DNA of 64,000 nucleotides from Cyathus striatus (GCA_025738555.1 JAOVFP010000008.1:1736001-1800000), one strand, 5' to 3'. Positions 38,301-48,330 are shown, counted from the first letter of the stretch. Numbers and translations are program-made. Notes: generated by a model not told the origin, from the sequence alone.

Positions 38301-39427
38301 CGTGGACTTAATGATATTGATGGTAGATTGCTGTGGCTCTCAGTCGATACTGTCGTAATCCTTAAACAAGTCATGCGTCAGTCTGGTGAAAAAATAGGCC
38401 TTTTGTTGACTTACTCCAACGACTCCGTGAGGGAAAATGCACCAGTGATGATTTTGAACTTCTAAGCAGCCGTCTTCTTGACCACTCTGACATAAACTGT
38501 ATAAACTGGAAACAAACTCCTATCATTGTATGCGATAACCTGACAAAAGATTTATTGAACGAGAATGCGACAATAGCCTACTCACTAGCAACTGGCCAGG
38601 AATTGTGCTGGTATTATGCTGCAGATACTCATGCTGGTAATGATGTTGACGACATTGACCTGAGAAATCATCTTCTTCAGCTTAATTCTTCACAGGCCAA
38701 CTATCGCCTGGGTCGCATACCTTTAGTTTCTGGAATGCCTGTGATGATCATGCAGAATTACGATGTACCTGGAGGAATTGTTAATGGCTCTGTTGGGACT
38801 CTGATATCAATTCGTTACCTTCTAAATAAATGGGGGGATAGACAGGCTACCTCATGTGTTGTGGAACTGCCGACCATGACTTCCGATAGTTTGCCTGATC
38901 TGAAAAATAAACAAGCTGTCGTTTTGCAGGATATTACTGATTTAAAATTCACTCACCCGCATTCCGGAAAAAGATGTGTGATCAAGAGAAAACAGATACC
39001 TCTTCTACCTGCTTTTGCCATGACTGCACATAAAGCACAGGGAAAAACGTTGGAAAAGGTTGTTGTAGATCTTCAAGGTTGTAGAGGTACAGAGGCCCCC
39101 TACGTTATGGTGTCGAGAGTAAAGTCACTGGAGGGTCTTGCCATTCTTCGACCTTTCAATAAATCCAAAATCACCTGTAGATTGTCACAGGTGGTGCGGG
39201 ATGAGATGAAACGTTTGTCGCAGCTACACGAGGAAACGGAGAGGCAATTCAGCGACATTGCTTCACGTGCTAGTAGTTCTCAACCACAAATCCCGCTCAT
39301 GCTGTCAGGTTCCTCCACACAAAACTCTTCTCACAGTACTCCCCCAACTCGCAAGCACCACAGGGAGGAGAGTTCATTATCTATGCACCATATGGACTCA
39401 CAAAACAAGCGCCAAAAGCGTGCGTGA
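32370..39427 (+). CDS. Helitron Rep-helicase (HUH nuclease + PIF1 helicase), frameshifted
   Basis: Exons 32370-32679, 32731-32793 and 32908-39427 give about 2,300 residues, a full-length size. The N-terminal half carries the Helitron-like Rep domain: the HUH motif in GRGSLHCHFVVW (His at about 1012 and 1014) and the paired tyrosines of FYICDYISK (about 1188 and 1192) that nick and join DNA. The C-terminal part is a PIF1-family 5'-3' helicase: GGQGGTGKS Walker A (about 1780-1787), LFIDEVSMIG Walker B, FAGDFAQLPPV, LKQVMRQ, and near the end FAMTAHKAQGKTL. A run of six A at 38389-38394 causes a -1 shift and a stop at 38465; the correct frame resumes at once and runs to 39427. A single lesion in a homopolymer may be an assembly error, so activity cannot be excluded. 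Confidence 0.9.
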
Positions 39428-40632
39428 GTTTCAAAATAACGGTCACGAAATGCACGGAATACCGCTCAGCTAGTTGAGGTTCAATATTTTCTAAAAATAC
39501 CTTGGGTATTCACAGCTCGAGCTAATCTTCCTTTCGACACAGTGAAGCTTACTGCGGCCTTTTACTACTTTTCTTACTGGTATTGCTCTCGAGCTCCTCA
39601 TTGGCACAGTCACAGGCACTTCCTTTACCGAGTTTAGAACTGGCCCTTCGCAGGACATTAGATTTGGCAAAGCAGGATTTGGAGCAGTGTCTGAGGCTTG
39701 GATAAGCTGGTATGTGTTTTATGCCTTCTGGACGTGTCACGAAGAACTGATTTCTCCTCAAGAATGGGGAATACGCAGCTAAGCCAAGTTACTTCACTTT
39801 TTGATCCCACTACAGTCTTGTTAAGTTCTGATCCACGTATCAACAATCCTCTGCCAACCCGATATAATCGTCTCCTCACCTTCTCCCTTGAGTGCATCAC
39901 CCAAATTTTACCCCACTATCCAAGATTTCACGGTCAGACTCCAACAAGCAGTCCCCAACACACTTTCTACCTCTCCTGTTCACGGCTCTCTCGAGAACTA
40001 TATACAGCATTCGTCGCCCCTTCCATGAAGAAAACGAAGCTCAACTATCACAGTTTCGAATCAGCTGAACTGGGTTTTAAGCTTCCCGAAACCTGGTACC
40101 TTGATAGAGAAACATAACCGCGTGAAACGGCGCGTCGCGTTTAGGCAGTACCCACAATATAGCTGCAGCACCACTGGCAGCAGGCTGCCATGGTCAGACT
40201 CAGGCTTTCAAATCCATATCGATTGGTCTGGCAGTTGCAACTCGAGCCGTCAACTTGGATGGGCTTGCAAACGGGAGAACCGCTTAAGGGCTTTGCCCGA
40301 TTTGGCAAAAAGCAAGTTGTACTTATTCCAATAGCTTTCACTAGCGACCACATAGAAACGCTGTACGAACTTGACCTAGGATTACCGTAAACCCATGCAA
40401 TGTTCCTGAGAACTGCGAGGATGGCATGCACATGGAGACAGAGTTGGTTAAGGTGTCGATGGTAATGGGAAGGTGCCTGTGCTACCTAACTGTCGGGGCA
40501 GACATGGTGGATTTGAGCATCACACCTCGTGGGGGTCCGCTGACCTAGCGCCGAAGGATAAGAGCGATGGCAAATTAATCGACAGTAGTTTGAATTTGGG
40601 ATTACAGTATCTTTAAACTTTTTAGTAACCAT
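39428..40632. other. Helitron interior; possible short coding fragment 39764-40117 (+)
   Basis: After the helicase gene, one open stretch on the plus strand (39764-40117, about 117 codons from an ATG) could be an exon. It lies after a GT...AG pair (39709-39763) that would join it to an open segment at 39590-39708. No family is recognised and base composition does not decide. The remainder is non-coding. Confidence 0.3.
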
Positions 40633-41631
40633 TTAATACGCAGTCCGCCTGTGATAGCTCAAAGGTATATCCACTACTGGATCTAGCTTATGTAGTATGT
40701 TAATTTCTCGAGGCGTTACAGTACAACCAGGGGGGGGGTTTATGACGCGTATTGCAAGTAAATGTGCTGAATAAGATATCCGTGCATGAACATTGCCATC
40801 GTCGGGAAGGAGTGGACGAAATGTTAGCTCAAATACGAGTTCCACAGTGGCATTAGCCAGCCGTTTTCGGTACATCTCTGGACGAATGAGATATCCATGC
40901 ATGTCATATGCAGGAGGGCGAACTATGCTATGTGTGTCGGCTAACAAGGAAAATGATTCTGCGATGGCCCTCTTCCTAACAGGCCATGTGGGAATGGTTG
41001 ACCAGTCTAAAATTACCAACGTAAGTGGATGCCAACATAGATACAGAGTAATAATTACCTAGCGGGTTTGGCTGAGTGCGAGGTACACTATATATAGGAA
41101 CCATCTAAAGAATAGATATGCCAGTACAGCTTACAGTTATTCATCACTTTACCAGGAATAGGTGAGAAATTTAAATACCTGAAAGAGTTTATGGTGAACT
41201 TTAATACGTGGCCTATCGGGAGGACCTACTCGAAATCCCGTCTTGCCATTAAAGAACGGGGAGGCTACACGAGCTTGTAGCCATTTCACATTCTTGGTTA
41301 CAGTTGCATAATGCGAGGCGAAAGGCTCTAGCATCGGAGCGGAGCCTGAGAGCGACAGCATCATGAGCGATGGGTCTGTTACTGTGTTGGTCCCCTGCAA
41401 CGAACCCTCTGCGGAAAACCGGAAGTCCATATCTGAAATTTTAACCACAGCACAGATGTTGGCTACGTATGGACCAACGGCGGGGGAAGTCCACTGGGGG
41501 CTCTTTAAAATTGCTGTGTGCTCCCCGTCAATGGACCCCCATTCAACATTTCTTCGGAACTTCTTGTCCCCAAGATATGCTGGAGAACGGACCAGGCGAT
41601 TGTTGATGAGGTTTATACGATCGGTTGCCAT
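40633..41631 (-). CDS. Helitron cargo gene of unknown function
   Basis: Minus-strand exons 41631-41179, 41104-41059 and 41006-40633 join in phase through GT-AG introns of 74 and 52 bp to give 290 residues from the ATG at 41631. An upstream exon is possible because the frame stays open to 41682. The sequence has no membrane segment or motif I recognise. Segments such as NVKWLQARVASPFF, DWSTIPTWPVRKRA and YDMHGYLIRPEMYRKRL look like folded protein. It lies between the helicase gene and the OB-fold-like gene in opposite orientation, so it may be a captured host gene or a family-specific accessory gene. Confidence 0.6.
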
Positions 41632-42668
41632 ATTCGCAAAATATTTGGGATGGGGTGACTCAGTACATGAACTGTTATTCAAAGTCCATACGCTTTCTTA
41701 ATACTGAAAAGGTGTTCGCGTTCCAATACTCGACACTCTGATAATTCACCTTATTGTGTTTTCCTTTTGCGAATGTTACATTGCTTCATTACACAAACAT
41801 CAAGAGCACTCACCAATAACAATATCCTCGCTCCCATGACCTTCAACAAAGCAACCTCCATTTTTTGTGGGGTTTTACTTACCTTGTCCTCCTCTGTTTC
41901 AGCGTAACAAAACGCTCTTTCCTCAAGAGCAATCATGTAGTTTGGTGCAGAAGCATAATATATGACGATGTCTTGGCGAATTTGTTAACGGTGTTGTAAC
42001 GGGGTTGGAAAGTGCAAAGAGTGGTGAAGTCAATAAAGGTGCTCCGGTACCCGTAGCACAACTACCGTGCACCACAGATGTCAATGCATATAGATTTGAA
42101 TAGAGCTGGCCGGACGACTGAGGATCCTGGGAATTACACATGCAGTTTGGCTCTTACTGTTGTTTTCAAATTGTCTTACGTTCCTCTCGTCTTATTTCTT
42201 CTCTCTTTCCCTTCCCATTGCTCCGCTCTATGCTTTTGTTCGATCTTCTCCATTCCATTAACCTAAATTACTTTTAGGAACCTTATCTTCATTCTTTGCA
42301 CGTTCGATATGTCCTTTATCGAACCACGATAACTCCCGTTATCAGTTTCTGCATTCTCGCCAGTCTGATCTTGTGCGCTCATATTAGCTCGGTTTTTGTT
42401 CCTTGCTTCCTTTTTCACCACTATTAACCTTCAATGACGCTCCCTCCAGTTGCTCTTCCCTCCTGTAACAAAGCTGGTGATCTTTTTATGGATTTTAACA
42501 AGGCACGTCTCATAAATGTGATCTCCGCCCTTTTCGTTTTGTTTTGGTCACTTGCTTTTCCTGATTCTGTATGTTATTTTCCGTACTTATGGCATTCTTG
42601 TCTGCTTTCTCTTATAACTGATTTTTTTTTCAGTTACAGCCCTCGTCTCCAGTTATCTCCTCACTGCA
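41632..42668. other. Helitron interior between accessory genes
   Basis: This is the likely promoter area for the divergent cargo genes. A pyrimidine-rich stretch before 42434 and an ATG there could provide an additional first exon for the next gene, but no donor joins it in the right phase with good consensus. Nothing else is recognised. Confidence 0.4.
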
Positions 42669-44133
42669 ATGGGCACCCTCAAGGATCGTGTTACAAATGG
42701 CTGCTACGAGCTACTTAATACCAACATACGCGGTGGGACCTTTTCTGATTCATGGACTCCTGCAGTTGGCACAATGAAGGTTAACGAAACTTTCCATTCC
42801 AAGCATAACCCCCCCGATGAGTTCTACACCTACCCAAGACTCACCTATCATCTGAATGGCGAGGATGAGGAATTGTTATTCTTGTTTTATGGGCAAATTG
42901 CATCTTACAAGGATGGCACTAGAATGACGGCAATGGGCAACCATTATCTAGGTGGACCAGTTAGTATTTACAGTTTCTTGTTCATTATTACAACTAATAA
43001 TTTTAGGCTATCACGGATGGGAGCACTATCAAGGACATTGTTCTTCTTGAATCTCCGTCTTTTGCCCCCTCTTACCTCAATCAACCTTGGAATAATCAAA
43101 TATCTGTCCTTACTAAGGCTGAACGATCGGAATGGGGTAAGGTTTACGACGGTTTTAAGGTTTCTACCCTTTTTCTCTCGCCCCCGTCTGTTCTGACCTC
43201 TTTTTCTTGTTTCAGTTTGAGGAGAAAACTTCAATTCTCTGCGGTAAAGAATCTTCCTCCAGCCAGGATCTGATAAAATTCACCACAGATGTTAAATATA
43301 GGGTTTGTTTCTACCTCGCTCTTTTACTTATTTCCTTAATCCTTATCTTATATTTCAGCGTCCTCAGGCAAAGGATGCCATGGCGATTTCAATTCCTGAG
43401 CAGGTTAATTTGCTTCTGGCCAATTCCGACAACATGGATGAATCAAATGCAGCCGATACCTCCTCACGTTCGTTCCTACTGTTCTGATTTTATCCATCTT
43501 CATTTTAACCTCTTCGCAGCTTCTGGTGTGGACAATTTCAAGGACAGCATTGATACCTATATGCTCTACGAACCTTCCCTTCAAGAGGATTACAGGGGCG
43601 ATTTCTTTAGGCACCAACGTGCCAAATCGGCCCAGCTTCCCTACTACAATGTGAATGAGAGATTTATCCGTCCTTGGGAGGTTCGTGATAAACTGAGGGA
43701 GGGAACTTTGGTCACCATTCGTGCCAATCTGGTGGTGTGGCTCACCCCCGTTTTGGGGAGGGAATCCACTGTTAAGAAGGTTCGTACCGTCCTCCACATT
43801 TGGCTCACATTATCTTTTTCACTTGCCTATTTCTAATTTGATTATGGACAGTCTTTCCAGCTTCGCTTAAAATCGCTCAAGGTGTTTGCATCCTCGGATG
43901 TCCCTTTGAAGCCTATCGTCATCCCTCAATTGCTTGGAACTGCTCCTCCACAATCCTCCTCGCCATGTAAACGATCCTTTGCTCACTTCTCCTCCTATTC
44001 TCAATCTCCGTCGTCTGCTATTGAAGCCTCGCCTTCGGGATCAGCCTCTACCTCCTCCCCACAGAGCAAGAAGGGTAGGACAAAGGATAACGAGAAGGGA
44101 AAGGGTAAGGAGAGCGAAAAAAGCCGCAAATGA
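42669..44133 (+). CDS. Helitron accessory gene with OB-fold-like segment, putative ssDNA-binding protein
   Basis: Exons 42669-42959, 43007-43159, 43216-43302, 43359-43467, 43520-43779 and 43852-44133 keep phase and give 393 residues from ATG 42669 (an upstream exon beginning near 42434 is possible). The part before the tail reads RPWEVRDKLREGTLVTIRAN...VVWLTPV...FQLRLKSLKVFAS. This is the alternation of a short basic lead, Gly-containing turn and beta strands seen in OB folds such as RPA. The C-terminus is Ser/Pro-rich and ends in a Lys-rich tail with nuclear-signal character. Plant and animal Helitrons often carry RPA-like ssDNA-binding genes, so a replication-helper role is inferred. The N-terminal half is unrecognised. 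The reading frame is intact. Confidence 0.65.
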
Positions 44134-44509
44134 TGTTTATTTTCATTCGCACCATAACACTCCCATACTATATTTTGTTATTGACGAAGGGTTTCTTTTC
44201 CACTGATAAATTCTACTGGTACCTTTTTTTTTGGGGACGGCTTAAATAATCCTGGCCTCCTTTTTTTTTTTGGTACTAAGTTGTTTTTGTACTCTTTCTG
44301 TTCCTCGCTCTCCCTCTTCTTTCTCTGTAGTACTATCTCCTACCTGTATTTATTACATCTCTTCCGAAATCTACTTCTAGGTCTGCAGTTCTCTCACCTT
44401 TTCTGAATCTGTTTTCTCGGTTTGTAATATTACATTTTACAATATTCATATTTTACTTCGTCAACATGGTTAGTGGGCTCTGCCGGCGACAGCCGGCTCT
44501 AGGTATTAT
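44134..44509. other. Helitron 3' end with terminal hairpin
   Basis: Non-coding and T-rich. The functional end lies at about 44465-44509: GTTAGTGGG (inverse of the 5' terminus), the GCCGGC-gaca-GCCGGC hairpin at 44482-44497, CTAG, then GTATTAT at the junction. Such a hairpin marks the termination site for rolling-circle transfer. Confidence 0.75.
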
Positions 44510-44626
44510 TACTTAATGTCGATTAACTTACTAAGCGGAAATTAAAGGGTTCTACATTACGTAATCTCGATACCAAAACATGAAGAATACTGAATTTTGT
44601 AGTGCAGGCAAAACGCCTGCTCTACA
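44510..44626 (-). repeat. Left LTR, second segment (117 bp)
   Basis: Identical to 47600-47716. Together with 31964-32130 it rebuilds the full 284-bp LTR. Confidence 0.95.
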
Positions 44627-44639
44627 TCCGACGGGAACT

Positions 44640-46985
44640 TCAAAAATTGACTTCCCAGTCAATCCGATAACGGGAGAATAGAAAACCGATAAGTGAGTGG
44701 GAGTATAAGCGATGGAACGTGAAGAGCAAGCCAAGGAAAATATTCGGAGGTGGGAGGAGTCCGAAATTGGATGAGAGCAAAGGGGGAGGGCAGGGAGGGA
44801 TAATAGGGATATGAAATGGTGGGCCAGTATGAGAGGAGAGGGACCAGCACGGAATGAGAGATCGAAATGCTGTAAAAGACCCACCACGCAGCGCTACCTG
44901 AGATAAGATCCAAAGTAGATAGAAGACGATATACCGGCTAAAGAGTGTGCGCGACGATATGGAAGGAATGTCGTTACCAGTAAACAAAGTCTTCGAGATA
45001 GCTGGCAATTTGACAGAACCACGGCAAAAAAGTGTGGAGGGGGAAGGGATATTAATAGCCTTGAGGCGCCCATACCGTTTGACGTTGACATCGGTTGATA
45101 GTGTGGCAGGCGAAGCGCAGGGATACGAAGGGAAGGGGATAAACGAATCTGGTGGGTGCGTGGTAGGGGGAATAGGCGAATCTTCGAAATCTTTCGACGG
45201 TTTGCTGGGTAATTCGTGCGCAACTTGATAACGCGTGAGCGGTAGGGTAACGGCGACGAGGCTGCTAGCTTCCTTGTAATATTTCTTGCATTTTAAGACT
45301 TCCTGTGGTGTTGTATCGATGCAATGTATAATTTCTTGGTATTCTTTCAAGACTGACGAGGGCGAGCTGAGAACTATGGACAAAATCTTGGGAGGGGAAT
45401 CGACTGAGATGTTATTATTTTGATGGAAGGCATATGATTTAACAGAAATGGGAGAAGTGGGAAGAGGGGGAGACTTAATATCATTGCAACGAGGAGATTT
45501 GATCTGTTTCTCTGGTACAATGGTAGCGGTGTCGAAAATGGCTTCAAGATTCGATGTGTTAGCGAGGAGTTCGTGCTGATTGATAACCACGGAGGAGTTG
45601 TTGCGTCCAGGGGCAGACTGTGATGGGGAAGGTATTGAGTTGATCTGAGAGCAAGATAAAATGACATCTTCAGCTTCAATCAAGCTTAAGTCTTCATCGA
45701 GTATGTCGCGAGAATTCTTTGGACGTGCAAGGTCGTCGCTTTCGATAACTCTGTTTTCGACTTCAAGCGAGGAGATAAGAGCGGGAGGGGGGATCGAAAT
45801 AGGAGGTGCTGCATCAATAGGCTGCACGGAAGTAGCAGGGTCGGGCCGATTATAAATGTGTCGAGAGGATACAGTGCCGAGTGTATTCGTCGAAGTTGCT
45901 GGAACTGGAGCCGGAGGATAGGTTGGCGGTGCGCACATCTTGTGCCAACTGTCGATGCGCTCGCGTAAATTGTTGCCAAGGAGGTAGCGGGTAACCGGTT
46001 GACCGTTAGGAAGAAAAACTCGATTATTTGAGTCACGTATGCAGAGATTTCGCTGTATATAATCGAATAGCATACCACAATTTTGAACTATATGTGTTGT
46101 ACCAGAACAGAACTCGCATATTCCATGTTGAGGATGGACAGGGAGCGCAGGGGGACTAGACAGTGAAATACTAGGATGCCGTGAAGTTGCTAATACGTTA
46201 TGTACCTGTACCCGAGTGAAGTTAGCGGCTAACCGATCCTTAATAGTGGTCTCGATCATTTGTGAGAGGGCAGGGGGAATGTTCTCGAGGGGTTTGTAAT
46301 CGGAATTCTCCTTCGATACAATGGGTGCTGGAGGAGGAGATGAAGCAATTGGTTGAATATCAAATGCGGCAAATGGAAAAGACGAGGCAGGTGATGAGAG
46401 GAGAAGTGTAGCAGCTTCAACCACAGAATTAATGGGGAAGGGGTCGTGTGGATGGTGCTTCGGATTGGTTATTTGAAGATATCCCTGAAGGCGCCTACGA
46501 AATAAGATGTCGAAGCCACGCATAAACATTTTCTCAGCTTCTCGTTCCGAAATGCGACCATGTTTCTTGAGATAATTGCACATTCTAAGGAACTCACGGT
46601 GATATTCTCCCAAACGGAGGCGATTATCCATCGTTACCAGAGTGTGTTTGTTGACGAAATCCTTTAATTGTGCTTCGGAGTATAACCGTTCCATCTCGGA
46701 TCCAGATCCAGGGTATAGTTTCAGAAGTTCGGCTTTAAAATCTGTCCAAGAGGTACCTTTACGAGAATCTAGCTCTTCCCAGAGCTCGGCATCGCCTATA
46801 GGAGCATAGTAAATAGCCCACTTAATATAATCCGTTTCGAGATAGTGTCCTGAATTTAAACAAACGGCTTCGACATCCGATAGGAAACGTTGGAGTGTAC
46901 GCGGGTCTTCATTGTACAGCGGTGCTGAGTGATGGTGACGTCCTGGCATATGAACACGAGTTGGTGGTGTGTTGGAAGGTGACAT
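44640..46985 (-). CDS. Retrotransposon Gag protein with zinc knuckle
   Basis: A 781-codon minus-strand frame. The N-terminal part has a retrotransposon gag capsid-like region (about 20-190) with GTSWTDFKAELLKLYPG and LGEYHREFLRMCNYL. At about 289-302 lies CEFCSGTTHIVQNC, a CX2CX4HX4C zinc knuckle that binds nucleic acid. The rest is Pro/Ser-rich, and the final hydrophobic, basic stretch runs almost into the LTR, so the end may be a read-through tail after loss of pol. No protease, reverse transcriptase or integrase motif follows. Gag would package the element's RNA in cytoplasmic particles; reverse transcription must come from elsewhere. Confidence 0.85.
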   Translation of the reverse strand: MSPSNTPPTRVHMPGRHHHSAPLYNEDPRTLQRFLSDVEAVCLNSGHYLETDYIKWAIYYAPIGDAELWEELDSRKGTSWTDFKAELLKLYPGSGSEMERLYSEAQLKDFVNKHTLVTMDNRLRLGEYHREFLRMCNYLKKHGRISEREAEKMFMRGFDILFRRRLQGYLQITNPKHHPHDPFPINSVVEAATLLLSSPASSFPFAAFDIQPIASSPPPAPIVSKENSDYKPLENIPPALSQMIETTIKDRLAANFTRVQVHNVLATSRHPSISLSSPPALPVHPQHGICEFCSGTTHIVQNCGMLFDYIQRNLCIRDSNNRVFLPNGQPVTRYLLGNNLRERIDSWHKMCAPPTYPPAPVPATSTNTLGTVSSRHIYNRPDPATSVQPIDAAPPISIPPPALISSLEVENRVIESDDLARPKNSRDILDEDLSLIEAEDVILSCSQINSIPSPSQSAPGRNNSSVVINQHELLANTSNLEAIFDTATIVPEKQIKSPRCNDIKSPPLPTSPISVKSYAFHQNNNISVDSPPKILSIVLSSPSSVLKEYQEIIHCIDTTPQEVLKCKKYYKEASSLVAVTLPLTRYQVAHELPSKPSKDFEDSPIPPTTHPPDSFIPFPSYPCASPATLSTDVNVKRYGRLKAINIPSPSTLFCRGSVKLPAISKTLFTGNDIPSISSRTLFSRYIVFYLLWILSQVALRGGSFTAFRSLIPCWSLSSHTGPPFHIPIIPPCPPPLLSSNFGLLPPPNIFLGLLFTFHRLYSHSLIGFLFSRYRIDWEVNF

Positions 46986-47432
46986 CTTGCGAACCGAATG
47001 ACGTGTTGACGAAGTTGGTTGTATTCCGAAAAGAAAATTGACGCGGTGAGTGTGAAAGAGAGTGGGAAGGGTGGATGATTAAACGAATGTGAGACGTCGG
47101 TAACGAGTGATTTTTTGCAATGAAGCGACGGGAACTTCTAATATGAAACCCAGCTCGTTGGCAGATTTTGCACCATATGGGGATGGCAGCTCGATGGACT
47201 GGAGGGAACGACGAGAATGGGTCAGTGGATAAAATGCAGCAGACAAGCTTCGTCCTCGAAGCTACAGAAATGAGTTCGAGATTTTTATTCCACAGTGATG
47301 GCCTCGTGATGATAGCACTTATGAGTGCGCACAAAGGAAGTCCAGAAGGTTGAAAATTGAGCTAACAAAACTGTGTGAGTGAGTGAAAATACAATAAGAC
47401 ACCCTAGAAGCCCCTCGCGGTGGGCTCCACTT
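46986..47432 (-). other. Leader of the gag-only retrotransposon
   Basis: This is the 5' leader between the right (transcriptional 5') LTR and gag. It is non-coding; the primer-binding-type site is at its start. Confidence 0.6.
47412..47429 (-). promoter_or_regulatory. Putative tRNA primer-binding site
   Basis: Reading the minus strand, three bases after the LTR, TGGAGCCCACCGCGAGGG begins with the TGG expected to pair with a tRNA 3' CCA end. The tRNA species is not identified here. Confidence 0.55.
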
Positions 47433-47716
47433 TGTAAGGGTAAAGGTGTGCTTGACACCTAAACAAGGAAATTGAATGCGAGTCGGTCGAACGTCCGTTC
47501 TTCCTGCGGCGTTCTAAGGTGTCAAGAAAGGGAGGGTAAATTTCACTGAGTTGTCTGAAAGTAGATACAGGTAATTTATAGTCGGGAAGAAAAGAACATT
47601 ACTTAATGTCGATTAACTTACTAAGCGGAAATTAAAGGGTTCTACATTACGTAATCTCGATACCAAAACATGAAGAATACTGAATTTTGTAGTGCAGGCA
47701 AAACGCCTGCTCTACA
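47433..47716 (-). repeat. Right LTR, intact (284 bp)
   Basis: TGTAAGG...CTACA, 100 percent identical by eye to the two left segments. It is the transcriptional 5' LTR with respect to gag. Confidence 0.95.
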
Positions 47717-48330
47717 TTGTTCAGCGCGTCTGGGAGGGTAACGGGTTCCGGATGATGCACCGACTTTGATAGACGAACGAGGTGTTGCATACAATAATCT
47801 ATGCGGAGAAATAAAGGCATGCAGGAGCCCAGGGGGCAGTTGTGCCTCCGCTCGTTCTTGGCCCAGCGGTGCATGAAATGTCGCCTCACCTCGAATCTGT
47901 CTTCATTCGCGCTAGTAGTGCGTCCAGCCAATTGAAGTACAACCCCTACAGCCCTCCCTTCGACGATATGCACGCGCTATCACTGAATCAAAGCCGTACG
48001 GGCTAGCACCTCTGCACGTAACACTGTGCACGTGTAGATATCGAGTATTGCATGGTCTAGAGTACGCGTAAGCCTGAGTCCGTATGCAGACGCGTCTGAA
48101 TGCCTGCAATCGTCGCCATTCAACGTTGGTAATGCCGAACGAGAAAACTGAGCGTAATTATTCTGCACTATCCAACGTAAACGCGGACGAGATCCAGGTC
48201 AGCATGTCCATTGCTATGCATATCGCTCTCCAATAGGGACACCTATAGGGGATATCGTGGGTGTGGGTGAGTACGAGCTGCTCCAGCCAGGGGGTAGCGG
48301 ACACTTCGAAAGTGACTGTGTGGTCCATGG
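47717..48330 (-). pseudogene. Probable 5' part of the host gene cut by the retrotransposon
   Basis: On the minus strand an ATG near 48328 opens MDHTVTFEVSATPWLEQL. Further exon-like segments with GT-AG joins follow, among them TLDHAILDIYTCTVLRAE, then GLYFNWLDALLARMKTDS and YATPRSSIKVGASSGTRY, which reach the retrotransposon border in open frame. CpG-rich coding composition contrasts with the elements. The first intron phase could not be resolved cleanly and the product is unrecognised, so the model is tentative. The 3' part would be at 31400-31963. Confidence 0.4.

Larger units (their letters stand above)
32131..44509 (+). mobile_element. Helitron (rolling-circle transposon), 12.4 kb, Helentron/Helitron2-like ends
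   Basis: Boundaries are fixed by comparing the broken left LTR with the intact right one: the empty site reads gaacat|tacttaatg, so insertion was between two T residues. The left end starts TCCCACTAAC, itself part of a small hairpin with AGTTAGTAGGG. The right end has GTTAGTGGG (the inverse of the left end), then a GCCGGC-gaca-GCCGGC hairpin, CTAG and GTATTAT. No target duplication is needed. A TT target, a 5' terminus repeated in inverted form just before the 3' hairpin, and a Rep/helicase gene fit the Helentron/Helitron2 branch. It encodes at least three genes, described separately. Confidence 0.88.
31964..47716 (-). mobile_element. Gag-only LTR retrotransposon, left LTR interrupted by a Helitron
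   Basis: Two 284-bp LTRs (TGTAAGG...CTACA) are identical. The right copy is intact (47433-47716). The left copy is split into 31964-32130 and 44510-44626. Flanking target duplication is TTGT, or ATTGT (31959-31963 and 47716-47720) if the last LTR base is shared. Without the Helitron the element is about 3.4 kb with a minus-strand gag gene, a primer-binding-type site beside the right LTR and no pol. That matches non-autonomous TR-GAG or LARD-like elements that depend on another element's polymerase. Identical LTRs imply a young insertion. Confidence 0.9.

Noticed and set aside
32131..44509. Canonical Helitron with TC...CTAG ends and an A-T target
   Set aside because: The empty site shows seven further bases after CTAG belong to the insertion, and the split is between two T residues.
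44894..45679. Several minus-strand and plus-strand frames inside gag
   Set aside because: They are shadow frames of the 781-codon gag, which alone carries the capsid and zinc-knuckle motifs.
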